From Microbacterium thalassium (GTDB lineage: Bacteria > Actinomycetota > Actinomycetes > Actinomycetales > Microbacteriaceae): a stretch of DNA of 64,000 nucleotides. The stretch lies in assembly GCF_014208045.1 (NCBI RefSeq), contig NZ_JACHML010000001.1:3286001-3350000 (forward strand). Reading direction: 5' to 3'. The notes beneath the pieces were generated by a model. That model had not been told where the DNA came from. It saw nothing but the letters and a program-made list of their open reading frames with translations, and made no database searches. Made by a program: the position numbers and the translations under genes. Positions 63,400-64,000 of this stretch are shown in pieces (position 1 is the first letter of the stretch; every line of letters starts with the position of its first letter).

Positions 63400-63443
63400 C
63401 TTACACTGTATGTCTGCGTGGAAGACTATACTTACGCCGTAAG
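63400..63443. promoter_or_regulatory. two TetR-type operators and divergent promoter
   Basis: CTTAC-GCC-GTAAG (63431-63443) is a perfect palindrome, and CTTAC-ACT-GTATG (63400-63412) differs at one base. Centres are 31 bp apart, three helical turns. TATACT (63427-63432) is a good -10 for the TetR gene and is covered by the right-hand site. Confidence 0.65.
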
Positions 63444-63461
63444 CATGTCAAGGGAGGGGTG

Positions 63462-64000
63462 ATGGCCAGAGCCGGTCTGACACGCGACGGCGTGCTCGCG
63501 GCGGCGCTCGCGCTCGCCGACCGCGACGGGCTGAGGTCGCTGTCGATGCGGCGCGTCGCGGCCGAACTCGGCGTCGAGGCGATGTCGCTGTACAACCACG
63601 TCCGCAACAAGGCCGATCTGGAGCGCGGCCTCATCGACAGCGTGTGGAGCGAGATCGACCTCGCCCGCGACGAACCGGACTGGCGCGCCGCGCTGCACCG
63701 GCTCGCCGGCTCCGCGCATGCGGCGCTGCGGTCGCACCCCTGGTTCTTCTCCCTCCCCCTCGCCGACGCCGGCTCGGCGCGACTCGCCGTCATCGACGCG
63801 ACGCTCGCGCACCTGGCCGCCGGCGGCGTCCCGGACCACGTGGCGTTCCACGCTCTGCACATCCTCGACGGCCACGTGTACGGCTACACGTGGCAGGCCC
63901 TGCAGTTCGCCCCCGTCGACATCCCGACCCGCGTCGACGAGCTCCCCGACGAGATCCGCGCGTATCCGCATCTGTACGCGCACGCTCTCCAGCATCTCGA
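63462..64000 (+). CDS. TetR-family regulator, 3' end cut by the window
   Basis: The first 179 codons are present. The helix-turn-helix is LTRDGVLAAALALADRDGLR, SLSMRRVAAELGVEAMSLYNHVRNKADL, matching the TetR/AcrR group with a TetR_C-type C-terminal domain (DWRAALHRLAGSAHAALRSHPW in part). A GGGAGGGG site precedes ATG 63462. It is divergent from the quinone oxidoreductase gene and likely represses it and itself through the CTTAC/GTAAG sites. Confidence 0.9.
   Translation, partial: MARAGLTRDGVLAAALALADRDGLRSLSMRRVAAELGVEAMSLYNHVRNKADLERGLIDSVWSEIDLARDEPDWRAALHRLAGSAHAALRSHPWFFSLPLADAGSARLAVIDATLAHLAAGGVPDHVAFHALHILDGHVYGYTWQALQFAPVDIPTRVDELPDEIRAYPHLYAHALQHL

Overview
The window is about 70% G+C, with short intergenic gaps, strong G/C preference at third codon positions and many 4-bp ATGA/GTGA gene overlaps. 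The octamer CGGATGCC/GGCATCCG is conspicuously frequent. Together with the protein families present, this points to a chromosomal segment of an actinobacterium of the family Microbacteriaceae, most likely Microbacterium. No rRNA, tRNA, CRISPR array, transposase or integrase was recognised. About 65 protein genes are supported, and the 3' end cuts a TetR gene.

Layout. 0-5 kb: a UbiA-type prenyltransferase, a zinc alcohol dehydrogenase, a CsbD-like stress protein and a large pRiA4b ORF-3-like protein. 4.9-15.3 kb: an accessory stretch with three VapBC toxin-antitoxin modules, a DUF222/HNH (13E12-type) protein behind an SOS-like box, a PEP-utilising enzyme with its TetR regulator, a cold-shock gene with an unusual coding leader, an FAD oxidoreductase and an aminoglycoside phosphotransferase-like gene. 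15.3-28.6 kb: membrane and oxidative-stress genes (Pr6Pr, fatty acid desaturase, NAD(P)-binding protein, animal-type heme peroxidase), an HNH endonuclease, an acyltransferase-SGNH protein, and a PadR-ABC1 kinase operon beside a composite inverted repeat. 28.6-33.5 kb: a DGPF/ECF42-type sigma factor pair, a TetR-DHA2 efflux operon with a four-half-site symmetric operator, and msrA.

33.7-41.7 kb holds the most unusual locus. A lone contractile-injection-system (phage tail sheath-like) gene is transcribed divergently from a degenerate AAA+ ATPase of the kind found in extracellular contractile injection systems. Around it lie a YcaQ-like glycosylase, a methyltransferase, an IPNS-like dioxygenase and a lipid kinase. 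41.8-53 kb: two serine hydrolases, a cyclic-nucleotide-binding/thioredoxin-reductase-like fusion, deoC, an atypical pyruvate kinase, a MarR regulator divergent from an F420-dependent NADP reductase-like gene, a TDT transporter and a Ddn-like nitroreductase. 53-64 kb: an orphan cytochrome P450, an MFS transporter, a DoxX protein, an amidase-NUDIX operon divergent from a split FluG-like pair (amidohydrolase plus glutamine synthetase), and an oxidoreductase divergent from a TetR gene.

Regulatory themes. (1) The GntR-type operator TGGTCNGACCA occurs three times. Two copies sit next to DosR-like boxes (GGGAC-N4-GTCCC type), which suggests a small redox/hypoxia-linked regulon. (2) At least twelve genes show a TANNNT -10 element 6-7 nt before the start codon, so leaderless transcription is common here. 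(3) Several regulators have clear palindromic operators in their own promoters (TetR, MarR, PadR). All assignments come from reading the sequence; no database search was run.
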